Of a stretch of DNA of 62,000 nucleotides, positions 1 to 20,598 are shown piece after piece. A program made the position numbers and the translations under genes. Each line of letters starts with the position of its first letter. Positions within the stretch are counted from its first letter, which is position 1. Under the pieces are notes generated by a model, which saw only the letters and a program-made list of their open reading frames with translations, ran no database searches and was not told the DNA's origin. Origin of the DNA: Bugula neritina. Its lineage: Eukaryota; Bryozoa; Gymnolaemata; Cheilostomatida; Bugulidae. The DNA lies in the NCBI GenBank assembly GCA_964035545.1, contig OZ037766.1, positions 32,715,773 through 32,777,772 on the forward strand. The letters are read 5' to 3'.

Positions 1-363
1 TTAAGAAATATTACGGAGACACTTTTCTTAAATTATTAGGATTTTCACCGAAAATCAGGATAGTTTGTTTAAACCACAAAACTTAGTGTTAGAGCTAAAG
101 TCAAATGGTTGCTATGCAGCTATATGTATAACACTATCTATAAAACTATTTAGTGAGGTGCAGCTAGGCTAGCAATTACACATCCTAATATTTTAAGTAA
201 TTAATTATGATCATTTTATAATGTTCAACAAAACATTTTTCAGCTTAAACATGCATGGTATTCAATCTCAGGTTATATGAATCGTTTCTTATAAGTCTAC
301 TTTGTTGACATTTTCTATCTCCTAGCAACGTGGATGCAAATCTATGTTTAAATACCAGCTCAC

Positions 364-7182
<6,819 letters not shown>

Positions 7183-7992
7183 TTCTTGTTCTTCACTCAA
7201 CTCAAACTGACTAGCTGGCTATTAAGTGTTTACATATGATGTATTTGTTATTACATATAAATATTGATCACCATATGCAAATAATGAATTGTTGCATGTA
7301 TTTAAAGAGTTTAATGTAATTATTTATACTATGAGTTAAAAATGAAAATCATACGAGCACTAGAAATTTGAAAAATATTTTAGTGCAAGTTTTTTTAATC
7401 ATTTCTTTGATGCTAGATTTTAGCTAAGAATTGAGTTATATTATTTTGCTCATTTTTTTTGTTATATAAACTTTAACATTACAACCTAGAAAACTACAGA
7501 GTGCAGAAGCTGATGAAAATATGACTAGATATAAATAGAGTTATTTTATTAGCTTAAAGTCTGCTGTCATTAAGTTGTGTGGCAAGTAATTGTTTAGTTC
7601 ATTGGTTGCTATAGAGTCCAAATATTAACTTTTATTTATTATTTATAACCTGGAGTGAGATATTACATATTGTTTTACTGCACTAACTTTGATTTACTTT
7701 GCTTTGTTATTCGCTTATATGTTATTATCCTTAGTTGTAGCTGTTCCATTTATACAAAATTAGGCTGCTTTCTGTGGTTATCAGAAATTCTGTTGGCGTG
7801 TCTATATAGCACGAATTAGACAAACAAATCTTAATCTAAATGAAAGATGAAAGCAACAATGAACAGGGCATACTAAAAGCAGTACTAGTCAAGCTTTACC
7901 CAAGATGAAGTGCAGATTGCAGCTTTGAAAAGCACTCACTAATTTTAGCTCAATTGAAGAAAATAAGTGGCTCAAATATCTGTCTTAATATA
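7183..7992. other. Spacer upstream of PP1
   Basis: AT-rich sequence with no supported gene. The last 160 bases (about 7830-7992) are diverged but similar to the reverse complement of 11082-11215. Confidence 0.5.
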
Positions 7993-8142
7993 CTAAGTTG
8001 TCTGTCTGTTTGTATAACTACTGGCTGTGTGAATGTAAACTACCACCAACAAGATGAGAGATGTGAGACTGGACCTGGGTATTGCTCAAGCTCTGTGGAA
8101 GCTATTAGGGGGGTTATGCATTATAGACTCAATTCAGAATAA
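7993..8142 (+). pseudogene. Orphan PAN-exon fragment, inverted relative to PP genes
   Basis: The plus strand encodes the cysteine core [18 protein letters not shown] and the RCETGPGYC continuation, ending in TAA. It is very close to the PAN exons of PP2 and PP3. Similarity starts abruptly at 7993, so the first third of the PAN exon (the [12 protein letters not shown] part) and its acceptor are missing, and no PTX exons precede it on this strand. The frame is open, but the segment looks like a duplicated, inverted 3' end of a PP gene rather than a working gene. Confidence 0.7.
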
Positions 8143-9211
8143 GAGCTAAAACATATATGTTTCAGCTTTTAGCTTTGACTTCCAGACAAGCTATTCAAAG
8201 TCTGGCGTGTGCTATCATAAAAATGCTGATTAAATTCTCTTCAAAAATTGTAAAAGTCATGAACACTTACTTGAGCACTTGTATGGTATAATTTTGTAAA
8301 TTCAATTATTTTGCTTAATTTTCAATGTTTACCAAAATTGCATGTCTCTATTGATGACTAACTTTGAATAACCTGTTTTTGAATTCAACAACTTAGTGCT
8401 TGTTTTTATTTATTATAATATTTTTCTTTATTCTGTGAATTTCAAAACCATAAGTTTATATGGATGTTTATAAAGTATAGTAGAGATTGGTTTTTCTCTA
8501 AAGAATTTGAGGAGAACGCGTGCAGTGAATAGGTTGCATGCGATTCCCAATAAAATATATTGTGTTGGTACAATTCCTATATCCAGGTGAGATGAGGCAG
8601 TGAAATACGCAACAATATTGAGTTTATTGTGCATTGTGCACTATACAGCTCTTGTAAGCTGTTTCCTGTATTATTACACAATATATATACAATGAAGGTG
8701 TAAATATATCTTATAGCATTCTATAAATGGAAACAGAGTTACACATGACAAGTAAATTAAAAAGCAAAAGGTCATGAGATGAAGTTAACTGGCTCAGTTG
8801 AAGATATGGTGTAACATTATGATTTGGCATGTTATAATACACTTTAATATCAAATGGTATAAATATATAATACTTTTTTGTTCATGATCGATTTATAAAG
8901 TTCTGGTAATTTGATTGCAGCACATCCTATAGCAAATAAACATAAACTTGAAACTCTGTTATTTAAATATAGGAAAGGTGTAAAATACATGTGCAAAATA
9001 TGCAGCTCAGTTAATGTGGCATTATACAGATAACAATTTTATTGTATTTCATAAGAGACATATGTTTTGTGAGAAAACCACTTAAAATACGAATAGAGCT
9101 CCACCTCATCTGATGACATTGTTATAGCCAATCAGAAATGATAAAATTGCTTACAATTTATGCTTATAAATTATCTTTTTACAATTGAAAGCTCAAATAA
9201 ACATTAGGAAT
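8143..9211. other. Spacer
   Basis: AT-rich; no coding, RNA or repeat structure recognised. Confidence 0.5.
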
Positions 9212-10274
9212 ATGCAGTCTTCAACATTCATAGTTATGTCGTCAGATGTAAAAGTTATTTTCTTTAGCGTTTTACTAATAGCAATAGTTTTCGTTACAGG
9301 ATGCAAAGCAGACTGTGGAGTTAAGTAATGCAAGTTATGTTATAATAGCTTAGCTTCTTGAAATTCCAAACCACATTTTAGTGTGTTGCGCATCCTTTTT
9401 AGTAATGTTTTTAGAATTTAAAAACCATCTAAATTTATATGTGCCTTGTCGTTTTTGTTTTGTGCCTAACTGCAGGACTTGAACGACCTCTGTAGTTTGA
9501 CCTTGAACTTTGAAACCAACAATTCTATTCTAAATTTACTCTGCTATAATTTTGCCTAAAATTCTAATCAAGTATTTACCTGACTGACTATTACATATAA
9601 TAAACTTAACAGGAAGAGTAGACTGCCAATGCCCTGCTGGATACATAAAGAATCTATTTTCAAGCACCTGCTACAGACTTGTCACTCAAAGTAAGACATG
9701 GACAGATGCACAGGCTCACTGCAGATCTGCCAGAAAAAGACTAGGTGTCTTTGTAATCATAGAATCACAAACCTGGCTTCTACATACGAGATAAACTCAC
9801 TCACGTAATGGCTACATTCACCTCTACACTTATACACTTACAGTAATAATATTGGGAGTTTTCGCATTATTCAAAATGTTTGCCAGTTCCGCACATATTA
9901 TGTCAAATAATTTTCAAAATAATATATGTTCACGTTTTAACAAACCTGGAGAAGCAAACAGAAATGTACTTTAGTAAGTTTTAAATATTTTTGATTAGTA
10001 AAGAGTAAAACTTCTAAATTATTTTGTTTATTTGTCGTAACAGCTTGGAGAGAATATATGAATGATTGAGTGTGAATAGGAGAAAGAAAGGAGGGTGCGT
10101 CTTGGGTGTGGCAATGTAACGACAGGCTTAGAGAGAAGATTCAGTTTAGAAACTGGGCTATGGGTATGCCAACTTATGATGACGAGGAGCAACTTTGTGT
10201 TTTCATGTTTAAAGAGAGACTCAACATGCTGTAACCTAATTTATTCTCACTTCATCTGTGAGAAATATAATTAG
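9212..10274 (+). pseudogene. C-type lectin gene, decayed
   Basis: A signal-peptide exon (9212 to about 9325) encodes a strongly hydrophobic segment ending FVTGCKADCG. Using donor GTAATG and the acceptor before 9617 joins it in frame to a C-type lectin domain start: CPAGYIKN, STCYRL, then WTDAQAHC. The second half lies near 10079-10274: W-V-W, NWAMGMP, an acidic stretch, CVFM, and finally FICEKY then TAG, the classical CTLD ending. Between CVFM and FICEKY the frame shifts by one base (about 10208-10216), giving an early TAA. No middle exon with the W-I-G-L strand is visible, and the exon at 9617 runs into TAA at 9792. It is either a pseudogene or a gene with unusual splicing. Confidence 0.55.
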
Positions 10275-10985
10275 ACTCCGCTGTATGTACATATTGTGGT
10301 AAATATTAGAGTTACCCTCCCTTGTTACAATAAAGATACAGCACACACACTATTCTAACAACCTCTTTTGTCTATTCTAAAACAAGGAGTTATGTTCTCT
10401 GCCTGATTCCATTCAATAACCCACAAGTTACCACAATATACAGTATTACACAATATAATTAGACTTCGCTGTATTTATACATACATACATATACATGCAG
10501 TATATATCTACACGATTCATTTAACTCCTGTTTTTTCAGGTTTTAAAAATAAACCTTCCATTATGCTGTTACAGTTTAAGTTAGGTATGTCTTCATCATA
10601 TTATGTCAAATATATTGTTTTCAAAGGTTACTTACTATAAGTATTATAAAGAAAGTGTACTAAAAAAGAAAGGTTGTCCTGCTATAGTAAAATATTTACT
10701 TTCATATATTCCTTTACCTGTTATATTCTCTAACCCAGAATAAAATATTTATAAATATTATGCTATATAACAAACTAAAAAGACACAAATTTGTTTTTTT
10801 TTATGAAAAAGCAAGAAAAATAGTATTTATTTGAGGTTATTTAAGTAGTTAGTATATATTATAGTTATTACATAAGCAAGTGAACAATCAGAATTTATAT
10901 AGCTCCTACAGTAAGTGAAAAGCTAGCGTAAGAAAAAACTATAATATAGCTTTAAAATTTTGTGAGTAGAGAAAGTGGAGAAAAT
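10275..10985. other. Spacer
   Basis: AT-rich; nothing recognised. Confidence 0.5.
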
Positions 10986-11081
10986 CCCAAACTCAGTTTC
11001 ACATCTTTGATCTTGTTGGTATAGTAGTTTACATTCATACAGCCAGTAGTTGGACAAACAGACAGACAATTTAGCAACTTG
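10986..11081 (-). pseudogene. Degenerate PAN-exon fragment
   Basis: The minus strand reads CLSVCPTTGCMNVNYY, homologous to the PP PAN core. A two-base insertion then shifts the frame, so the RCET part is read wrongly. The 130 bp upstream (11082-11215) is related to the sequence in front of the orphan PAN fragment at 7993, so the two form a diverged inverted repeat. Confidence 0.65.
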
Positions 11082-11215
11082 GGAGAAAGATCAGTTTATG
11101 AGTGCTTTTCCAAGTTTCAATCTGCATGAGTAAAACTTAAGTAATGATGACGAGGGAGGTTTTATCATGACTAGTTCAGTGCTGCTTTTATCTAGATTAC
11201 ATTGGTTTCTGCTTA

Positions 11216-12165
11216 ATAATTGATGCCAGAGACGGTAACAGAATTCATGACTTTTTACTAGCTACTCTTATTGCAGATGTACACCAACCACCATTTTTCA
11301 ATCCACTTCAATGCAACAGCAATTGCTTAATGCAGCAAAAACAGAAAGATATGACATGTTTTCTATTATATATATGTGAAGCATAACATACCATTTGAAG
11401 CATTGGTGTGTTATGTAATTCAATAAGGTGAAACCGAAAATGGTTTATGACAAAAGCTATTGGGACAAAAATAAATTTATTTCAACTAGACCAAACCAAT
11501 ATTGCAGAAAGAGTATTTGCTTTTTACACAAATAGAAACCACTTTGAGCCACAAAGTGATAAGAGCTAGAGTAACTCCAAATTCTTTAATTGCACAGTAT
11601 GACTCTTAAAGGATATAGAAAGTACAATTTATCTAATTTATAATATTAAATATTTAAAAAACTTATTAATAATTATATTAACACAACCTTAAACATAAAG
11701 TATAAGCACAATTCAATGTAACTCATCATTTTTGTAGTTCATATTGCTTTTAAAAATTAAAACCATGATTTCAATTAAATTGATGTAAAACACTGACTCA
11801 TCTAAAAAATTCAATTCAAAGAAACTGCAAATTATTAAAATTACTTTTTTTGTGAAAATACAATTCCTACAGATAAACAATGTTTTTATTATTACCAATA
11901 ATAAGTCAAATACTATACACAGCAACTTCACAGCAGTTTTCTAAGTAACAGTAAAGAATATAAGTATTTAACAAGGCGACAAAACTCTCAATCAAAAGCA
12001 AAATTGTCCATGCAGGTAGGTTTTTCCTAACATTGATTATATAAACTGACCAGTTTTTAATTATATTTTAGATAAACAACTTTATCACTATGATGATTAC
12101 TTTAGTGAAAATACAACATCTATAATAACTAAGCTGAAGTGGAATTTGCAGCGTGACAATGACAG
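11216..12165. other. Spacer downstream of PP2
   Basis: AT-rich; no gene or repeat recognised. Confidence 0.5.
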
Positions 12166-12398
12166 TCAAACTAGTCTATAGTATGTAACACCCTTAGCAG
12201 CTTCCAAAGAGATTGAGCAGTACCCAGGTCCAGTCTCACATCTCTCATCTTGTTGGTGGTAGTTTACATTCACACAGCCAGTAGATATACAAACAGACAG
12301 ACAACTTAGCAAGGAAGGATGACTCAGAGGTTGAACAGATAATCTAGGCATCTGGAATCCTGGATGGATCTCAAACTTCTGCCAGATGTTTGTCAGAT
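12166..12398 (-). CDS. PP2 terminal PAN/apple-like exon
   Basis: The exon encodes 77 residues with the motif [15 protein letters not shown], then RCETGPGYC, and the TGA stop. The C-x3-C-x4-C spacing followed by V-N-Y matches the C-terminal half of PAN/apple modules, which mediate protein or carbohydrate contacts. No clear AATAAA was found close downstream. Confidence 0.75.
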
Positions 12399-15389
12399 CT
12401 ACAATCACGATTGAAAAAATATCAGTTTATAAAGTCAGTATGTCTAAGAAAAACATACAACTGTGAATTTTTTTTCAGCAATAATGTAAATTGACCTTTG
12501 ACAACCACAATGCAACAACTAAACATAAATGTGACATGATGCCAGTGGCAGCTAGATTATAACGATACTAATTGTATGAAAAAGGAGTTACACTACTTTA
12601 GGCATGAAAGTGAGAAATAAGCTCTCTTTTTACAACACGGTATTTTAAATTACTCATTTTACTGCATCCAATTACATGTGCTACATCAATGTTTTAAATG
12701 CATTTTCTTTTATAAAAGCAAGTCTGTGAAATTGCTACAATACACCAACTAAATAGAAAATTGACATTTTATTAGACATCAGTATAACAGGTTATATTAT
12801 AGTAAGCAATACTTGTACAAGAATTCTTTAAGCATGAAAGCGAAAAACCAGCTCTATCCACAGCTAAAAGTCTGCAGCTATAACTTTATATATGTGTGTG
12901 TCAGTGTGTGTGTCAGTGTGTGCGTGCGTGCGTGTGTGCGTGTGTGCGTGTGCGCGTGTGCGTGTGTGCGCGTGTGCGCGCGTGTGTGTGTGTGTGCGTG
13001 TGTGCGTGTGCGCGTGTGCGTGTGTGTGTGTGTTACATATCTTGTATTTTCCCTGCACACCCTTTTATGTGTGTTACACTAAAAACTATAGCTCTATTTA
13101 AATGCATTCTAATTTTTATTTCTAAAATGAGTTCAGTGCAGATTTGTAGAAAATATAAAAGTTAGTGAAAATTCTTCGGTCAATCCCAGCCAGCTAGGTA
13201 GACAAAAATTCAAACTTGTAATTTAGTCAAGAGAGATTTTTAAAAGTTAGATACTCATTTATTACCACTCTATTGATATTTCCTATATAAATTTTACTCT
13301 GGGACCACGTTTCCTATTTTGGCTTATAATTTAACATGTGCTCTTAAAAATAGTTGAAATTAAAGTAAAAAGCAAACAAGAAAGGATCAAGTTTAGCAAA
13401 TATAATATAATATTATATTCAGTAATTCACCTGGGCTCCTTGCTTCATTCAAAACAGGGTTCATTTCTGAAGTTATCTTCCCATGAATAGCCAGAGCACC
13501 TGGCTTCATTGTGAACGCATCACCTTCTTGTTTACAGTCAGCAAAATCTACCAGTTGGTCTTCTTGATAAACTGAGCTCCAGATGTTCAGACAGGAAATA
13601 GAACCAACAGCTACTTGCTTTGAATTAAATCCTCCTGCATGTAAATAGAATAAAGATTATAAATTTTTTAAAAAGAACAAAAAAAACAAACAAAAATTTG
13701 ATGCTCTAACTATTTTGACTTTAAGGTTTGCAATGACCTTTGTGCATCAAGCAGGTAACAAATGAAATGCTCGTATAGTTGAAGAATAGAGTATTATATT
13801 GTGAAACCTTGTTTTTTGCAGTAGCTATATGTATTTTGATTCATCAAAAATGGATTGCAAATGTTACTATAAAGTGTTTTAGTTTTAAGTAAGTGCAGTG
13901 TTTTTAATAATAATGACTGCATGGCAATATAATCATGTTGCCAGTTTTTCTCATAAAGCATCTGTAACAATAAACATGTTGAAATACAAACATACCAAAC
14001 CATTCATCTTGATCACTGAACAGTACAAGTCCAACAGCATAGCATTCTTGAAAATCTAACGGCTTCTCAATAACATTGCTGAATATTTTAATCCAGACCA
14101 AATTACGGGTATCTTCACCAATACTCAACTACAAAATTACTTCTTTTATAGCAGAATAAAGTATAGTTATTATAGGCATTATCTTAGTCACTCATTTGCT
14201 GTATCTTGTTATTATATCTATAAATCAAATAGAATAATTGCATGGTCACTAGCTTTTGCTAACTTCACGTCATTACTGTAACATTTTGTGACCTTATAGC
14301 TGATTCAACTCATGCAAGTTTATATATAGTCACTATCCCTGTGAGAAAGCCTCTGAGAGAAAGGGTTTTTGTTAAATCGGGCTAAGGACTTATTAAGATG
14401 AGGCACAGGAGCAATTATGACAGGATGCTCTTCCTAACATCACTAATGGCCTTTGTCTGGGCTCGAACCCATGACCTTCGTGCTTAATGGGCAACCGCTC
14501 TAACCCCTAGAACAAGGCTGCTCCATACCCTAACTGATTCAAGTATTTCTGTTTTATTTCCAATTCATGATTTTGTCAAGGCGTTGCTATATAATTATAT
14601 ATATAAATAATTTTTTTCTAAATACATTGGAACAATGTAAATAATACGCGATTTAAAAGTAAGTAAGTTTTTTCCCTTGGTATAAGATATAGTATTAATA
14701 TATAGGCGTAATACATGACTTACCGTGTACTGGTAGTCTGTCAGAGTTTCCTCAGCTAACACACAGTAGAAGTACCACTTACTCAGTTCTGTCTCAAAAT
14801 AACGGACAGATATTCGTTTGTCTCTGATCACAAAGGTTATTATAGTGCTCGTTAATTTCCAAGATATCCAGTTAGGATGTGCTAAAGTTCACACAATAAT
14901 ATAAAATAGCTTTAGTTTCATTTACCACAAACTGCTCAATTGTTTATATTTTGTTTTTGTACACAAGCTGTGTTATTTCAAAACAGATTTTACAATAAAA
15001 TAGTGGATAATTTTTTTTAAATACACAAAATGAATTTTTCAAAATGCATGGGTATGCTGTTTAATTATAATTTCAATGCTGAATTCGCAATTACTGAATA
15101 TCAGAAGTCTTTATCTTTATAATATTATTTTGTTATTAGAGTATATATATAGATAAATATTATAATTTGCTACTTCTCACACCTGACGTAGCCATGCTAA
15201 GGATTACACTTTTTCTTGTTTCATGCCAACTATCTATCTTAACCCAGAAACAGATGGTAAAGTTGATACCAGGCATAGTGACATTGGCTCCAGCCCAGTT
15301 GGTGACATCACGGACTTTATTAGTTAGAATGTAGCTACCTGGCATTTCTTCATTGTCTGCTACAAAAATGAATTATACCAAAATTACCT

Positions 15390-15462
<73 letters not shown>

Positions 15463-18400
15463 ATATATAAACAAATGCATGGACTATAAAGAACAATAAT
15501 GTCAACTATAATAAACATTTGTCAATACATATTTCTTGTTACTCTAAGTTGAATTATCTATGCACTTTTAATAAAGAATAAGTGAAAAGCGTAAAATCAA
15601 TTACAGCCTTTTTATGTTTCTATAATCAAAATCTTTTGCAATTTTTTGTTGAATAACTTTTAAGAAAAATGTTCAAACGTGAGATAATTATTCTGATGCT
15701 GTTATGCGACCATTGCACTGGCGCTACATCCTTTCACGTATGTATGAGCAAAAATTTGTAATTCCATTTCACTCAACAAAGTGATTACATTTCAGCCAAC
15801 AAAGTGATTACATTTCAGTCAACAAAGTGATATTACATTTCGGTTATTAAACTTATTCAAATCACTGAAAGAAGATTGTTTGTTTGATCCCACATCTTTG
15901 GCAACTATTCACAGTTATTATTGTGTCTGCTTGAACAATTCTCCAGCTTTAAAACTTTACACTTACTCTTTGATAATTCCCACCTAAACTTTTACTTCTT
16001 ATAAAATAATGCTTATTTGTGGCACATATATAGAAAGAGTATAAAATAAACTGCAACTATAACAGGCAGCATGGAGCTACAGGATGAGATTGGCTTGCTG
16101 TGTGTGTATATACTAACACGTAGACAAAACTCTAGCAAGCCAGCTGTAGGCTATGCAAAAGGTATTAACCTTTGTCACTACCTTCAACTATATATAATTA
16201 CTTGTGCATTTCCAGACAGGAGGCTTACTGAAATGAGACCATCTATTTTTGAGATAACCATAGCTTTCAGTATTTTCCTTGCCTTAATGTTTCTATTTTA
16301 TTACTTGCTCAATTGTTACTGTTAGTTTATTAGTATCTTTGTTTAATATAAATTTCTGAGTTATACAATTTCAGATTTATACATATTTTATCTACTAATA
16401 TAAATTTCTACCTGGATGGGCAGTTATATTGGTAAAGCTTAGCTCTGTGGTAGAAGCTGTGGTAAGATTGGTGTTCACAAACTCTTCAGCTATGGATCCA
16501 TGGATCTCTAAACTTCCACGTGTCATGGAGAAAACACCACCATTAGCTGTACAGTTTGCAGAAGTAACCAACTCGGTTGGCTGGAATACAGAGCTCCAGA
16601 TGTTGAGACAGGAGATGGCTGCAACTGCTACCAACCCTTGGTCTAAGTCTCCTGATATGAGAAATGCAATTAATTAAGCATGTAAAACAAATATTTGTAT
16701 ACGAAAACTTTTACATTTTACTTAAGTTATCTGTTATACCATAAACATAATATTATATAAGATAATATTACATGAACTGTTTATATATCATATATTATTA
16801 TATAAGATATTACATAAACTGTTTATATCATACATATTATATAAGATATTACATAAACTGTTTATATCATATATTATTATATAAGATATTACATAAACTG
16901 TTTATATATCATATATTATTATATAAGATATTACATAAACTGTTTATATCTCATATACTATTACATAAGATATTACATAAACTGTTTATATCATACATAT
17001 TATATAAGATATTACATACTGCTTATATATCATATATTATTATATTAGATATTACATAAACTGTCTATATCATATTTTATTATCTAAGATATTACATAAA
17101 CTGTTTATATTATATCTTATTATATATAAGATATTACATAAACTGTTTATATCATATATTATTATATATGATATTACATAAACTGTTCATTAGTTTGTTA
17201 TTTGTTTATTATTTATTATTCATTGTCAATCCTGACAGGTGCTTGACTCTCTATATTTTATTATACATGAATTCTAGTATGTATGTATTGTGACATAAAG
17301 TTGATATAATATTGTTATAGTGACAATATAATGCTAATTATTTCATTAAAATAATGGCTCTCAACTTTATATAACTACAAAAAAGTTAATATTTGTAGTC
17401 ACTCACCAAAAATATCGTCTTGGAAACTGAACAACGCAAGTTTAGCTGAATTGAATTTTCTACTTGATTGAATGGCTTCTATGCTTCTTTCAAAGCTTTG
17501 TGACAGGACTAAATCAGGCCACTCCTCGCCAATGTCCACCTTTAAATGTGAAAATGGTAGTTTTTACAAATAATATGGTAAATCCTTTTAAAATAAATAG
17601 CACCTGCAAAACAAAATGTTGTTTTCTCATTCGAAATAGAAAATCAAATAACAAGAAAGTTACCAAAGCTTAGCATATTGAAAATTGTGTAAAGCCAATG
17701 AAAATTTAACGTTAGAATGCTGAATTGTCCCATCATAATATTATATTGGCAGATGTTACATGAGAAAGATGCAAAAAATATATAAGTTATTTATATTCAA
17801 ACTTTCTCCATGAAAGCTTTTGATCATATTCTTCTAATGGCAACATTTTAGTCATTATGATGTGAAAACTTTTATATTAAATTATTATTACCTTAAAAGA
17901 AGTATCAATTACTCCGTGGCCCATAACTTCCTTTACTATTCGTAAGCAGTAGTAATACCAGACAGATAGAGATATAGCAGGTCTAACATAGAATGCAAAA
18001 TATATCCCATCGAAACCAATTCCTATGCCACTTTCTGCAAACTGGAGTACTAGCCAATCAGCATCACCTAAATAAATCAAAAGTTGAACAGCTGTATCAG
18101 TTACATGAATGGGTATAGTTTTATCAACTGAGAATATAAATGTGCATTATCTCACCTATAAACTGCAAACGAGGCAAGCATGGTTCTGATATTTTTAAAC
18201 CTTTGACTTTAGCAGCTGTTCTATTGCTTATATTCACTTATATACATGCAATTTTTCTGTACTTGCATATATGCATTCTGCATTTGTATAAGTATAGCAG
18301 TGGTTGAAACTGTTGTATATAAAGATTGCATAAAGCTTTTAGAACGTTTTATCAAATATTGCAAATTGTATATAAACTATATAATAATAGACAGAGTTAC

Positions 18401-19026
18401 CTTCAGTAGCGATACTAAGTAAAGTACTTCTTCCTGTAACATAATCCCACATGTCCATCCTCGCCCAGAAACAAATGGTGAAGTTACCGTCAGGCATGAG
18501 AATTTCCGTTCCAGCCCAATTATTCACATCATGAGCACTGTTAGTCAGGGTGTATTTACCAGGCATTATATCACTACCTGAAAACATACTATAGCCTGTT
18601 AAAAGGATCATTCTATTTAACTGTAGTTGAAATAACATCAAAATATTATACAATATATATTACGTAAAATATTATAATGCATATCTTGCTATATCTCTGT
18701 AAAAAGGGAAGCTCAAATACCTTTTTTAAGCAAGTAACAATAAATAAGTATAAAGTTATTTGAAGCTAGCATGTGCTGCACAACAATTTAAAACACGCAA
18801 CTTTCTTTTGAATAAACTGTTTCCCATAAAATTTATTAGTAACAAGTTATACACGCATTGGATATATGATACTATGCAATATAATATGTTGCAATATGAT
18901 ATGATGCAATATGATACAATACTATATGATATGATACTATATGATACGATACTATATGATAATAAACTTACCTGTTGTACTTAGAATGATTTGACCTAAA
19001 GCAGCTGTTATTATCAACCACCCCAT
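12166..19026 (-). CDS. PP2: dual pentraxin-PAN secreted protein, complete
   Basis: Exons in reading order: 18972-19026, 18401-18577, 17892-18067, 17407-17539, 16412-16651, 15183-15359, 14724-14881, 13996-14128, 13431-13634, 12166-12398. All introns are GT-AG. The sum is 1,686 bp, 561 codons plus stop, with no frame break. It encodes a signal peptide (about residues 1-18), PTX domain 1 (about 19-235), a Thr/Ser-rich linker with N-glycosylation sequons, PTX domain 2 (about 261-484) and a PAN/apple-like tail (about 485-561). Both PTX domains keep the QD pair before the [10 protein letters not shown]-type strand. The protein should be extracellular and probably binds a carbohydrate or other surface ligand; this is inferred from the folds only. 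Confidence 0.82.
12890..13034. repeat. (TG)n with many CG steps
   Basis: Alternating purine-pyrimidine tract with TGCG and CGCG runs, in the last PP2 intron (12399-13430). It has Z-DNA-forming character. Confidence 0.9.
13431..15359 (-). CDS. PP2 second pentraxin domain (exons 6-9)
   Basis: Exon 6 (177 bp) has [12 protein letters not shown]. Exon 7 (158 bp) has LSKWYFYC. Exon 8 (133 bp) ends LFSDQDEWF. Exon 9 (204 bp) starts [19 protein letters not shown]. Exon lengths are the same as in PP3 except for exon 6, which is 3 bp longer. Confidence 0.82.
14400..14524 (-). mobile_element. tRNA-derived SINE
   Basis: On the minus strand a tRNA-like head begins near 14524, with a TTCTAGGGGTTAGAGCG box A-like segment and the perfect box B GGTTCGAGCCC. 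It is followed by a tail with AGGAAGAGCATCC. The tail and box B match the fragment at 47211-47271. It sits in the PP2 intron between exons 7 and 8. Confidence 0.65.
15393..15470. repeat. (AT)n microsatellite
   Basis: About 78 bp of AT just upstream of PP2 exon 6, in the inter-domain intron (15360-16411). Confidence 0.95.
16412..18577 (-). CDS. PP2 first pentraxin domain and linker (exons 2-5)
   Basis: Exon 2 has [12 protein letters not shown]. Exon 3 is 18 bp longer than in the paralogs and has VWYYYC. Exon 4 ends [11 protein letters not shown]. Exon 5 has [12 protein letters not shown], a conserved Cys, and then a linker with several N-x-T/S sequons. Confidence 0.78.
16745..17190. repeat. 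AT-rich minisatellite, 39-42 bp unit
   Basis: About 11 imperfect copies of a unit containing GATATTACATAAACTGTTTA, in the PP2 intron between exons 4 and 5. Confidence 0.9.
18866..18962. repeat. Short tandem repeat ATGATACTAT-like
   Basis: Imperfect 10- and 15-bp repeats of ATGATACTAT and ATGATGCAAT type, next to PP2 exon 1, in intron 1. Confidence 0.8.
18972..19026 (-). CDS. PP2 exon 1: signal peptide
   Basis: The ATG at 19026 follows GAGA. It encodes about 18 residues with a hydrophobic core ([12 protein letters not shown]) ending in phase 1 before GTAAGT. A TTCTTCACAG acceptor-like motif about 45 bp upstream hints at a 5' UTR intron. Confidence 0.75.
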
Positions 19027-19289
19027 TCTCACATCTACCTCTAACAAATGCTCAGTAACCAATAACCTACTGTGAAGAAAACATGAAACATACAAGTTTA
19101 TTGATTTTGAAACATAAAAGTTTGCCTTGTAGTTACATATAACATCTGATTACAAGTGTGTTTGATTTCTATTTGTGATTGAAAATAATGCAGCCAATGA
19201 GCAGCTTTCTTACAAATAATTGACCACTTTCAAGCAGCAGCTTCAAGTGATTATGTTAGATGTTTGTTAAAGTATTATTGTAAGTTGCT

Positions 19290-20598
<1,309 letters not shown>

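Noticed and set aside
14458-14524. Functional tRNA gene
   Set aside because: Box B is good, but the acceptor stem and anticodon arm do not pair convincingly and a SINE tail follows.
15669-15740. Plus-strand signal-peptide-like start ([13 protein letters not shown]...) followed by GTATGT
   Set aside because: It lies in the PP2 inter-domain intron on the opposite strand, and no further exon of any family follows on that strand.
16071-16325. 84-codon plus-strand frame with a hydrophobic end
   Set aside because: Intronic and opposite to PP2; hydrophobicity arises from AT-rich sequence; no homology recognised.
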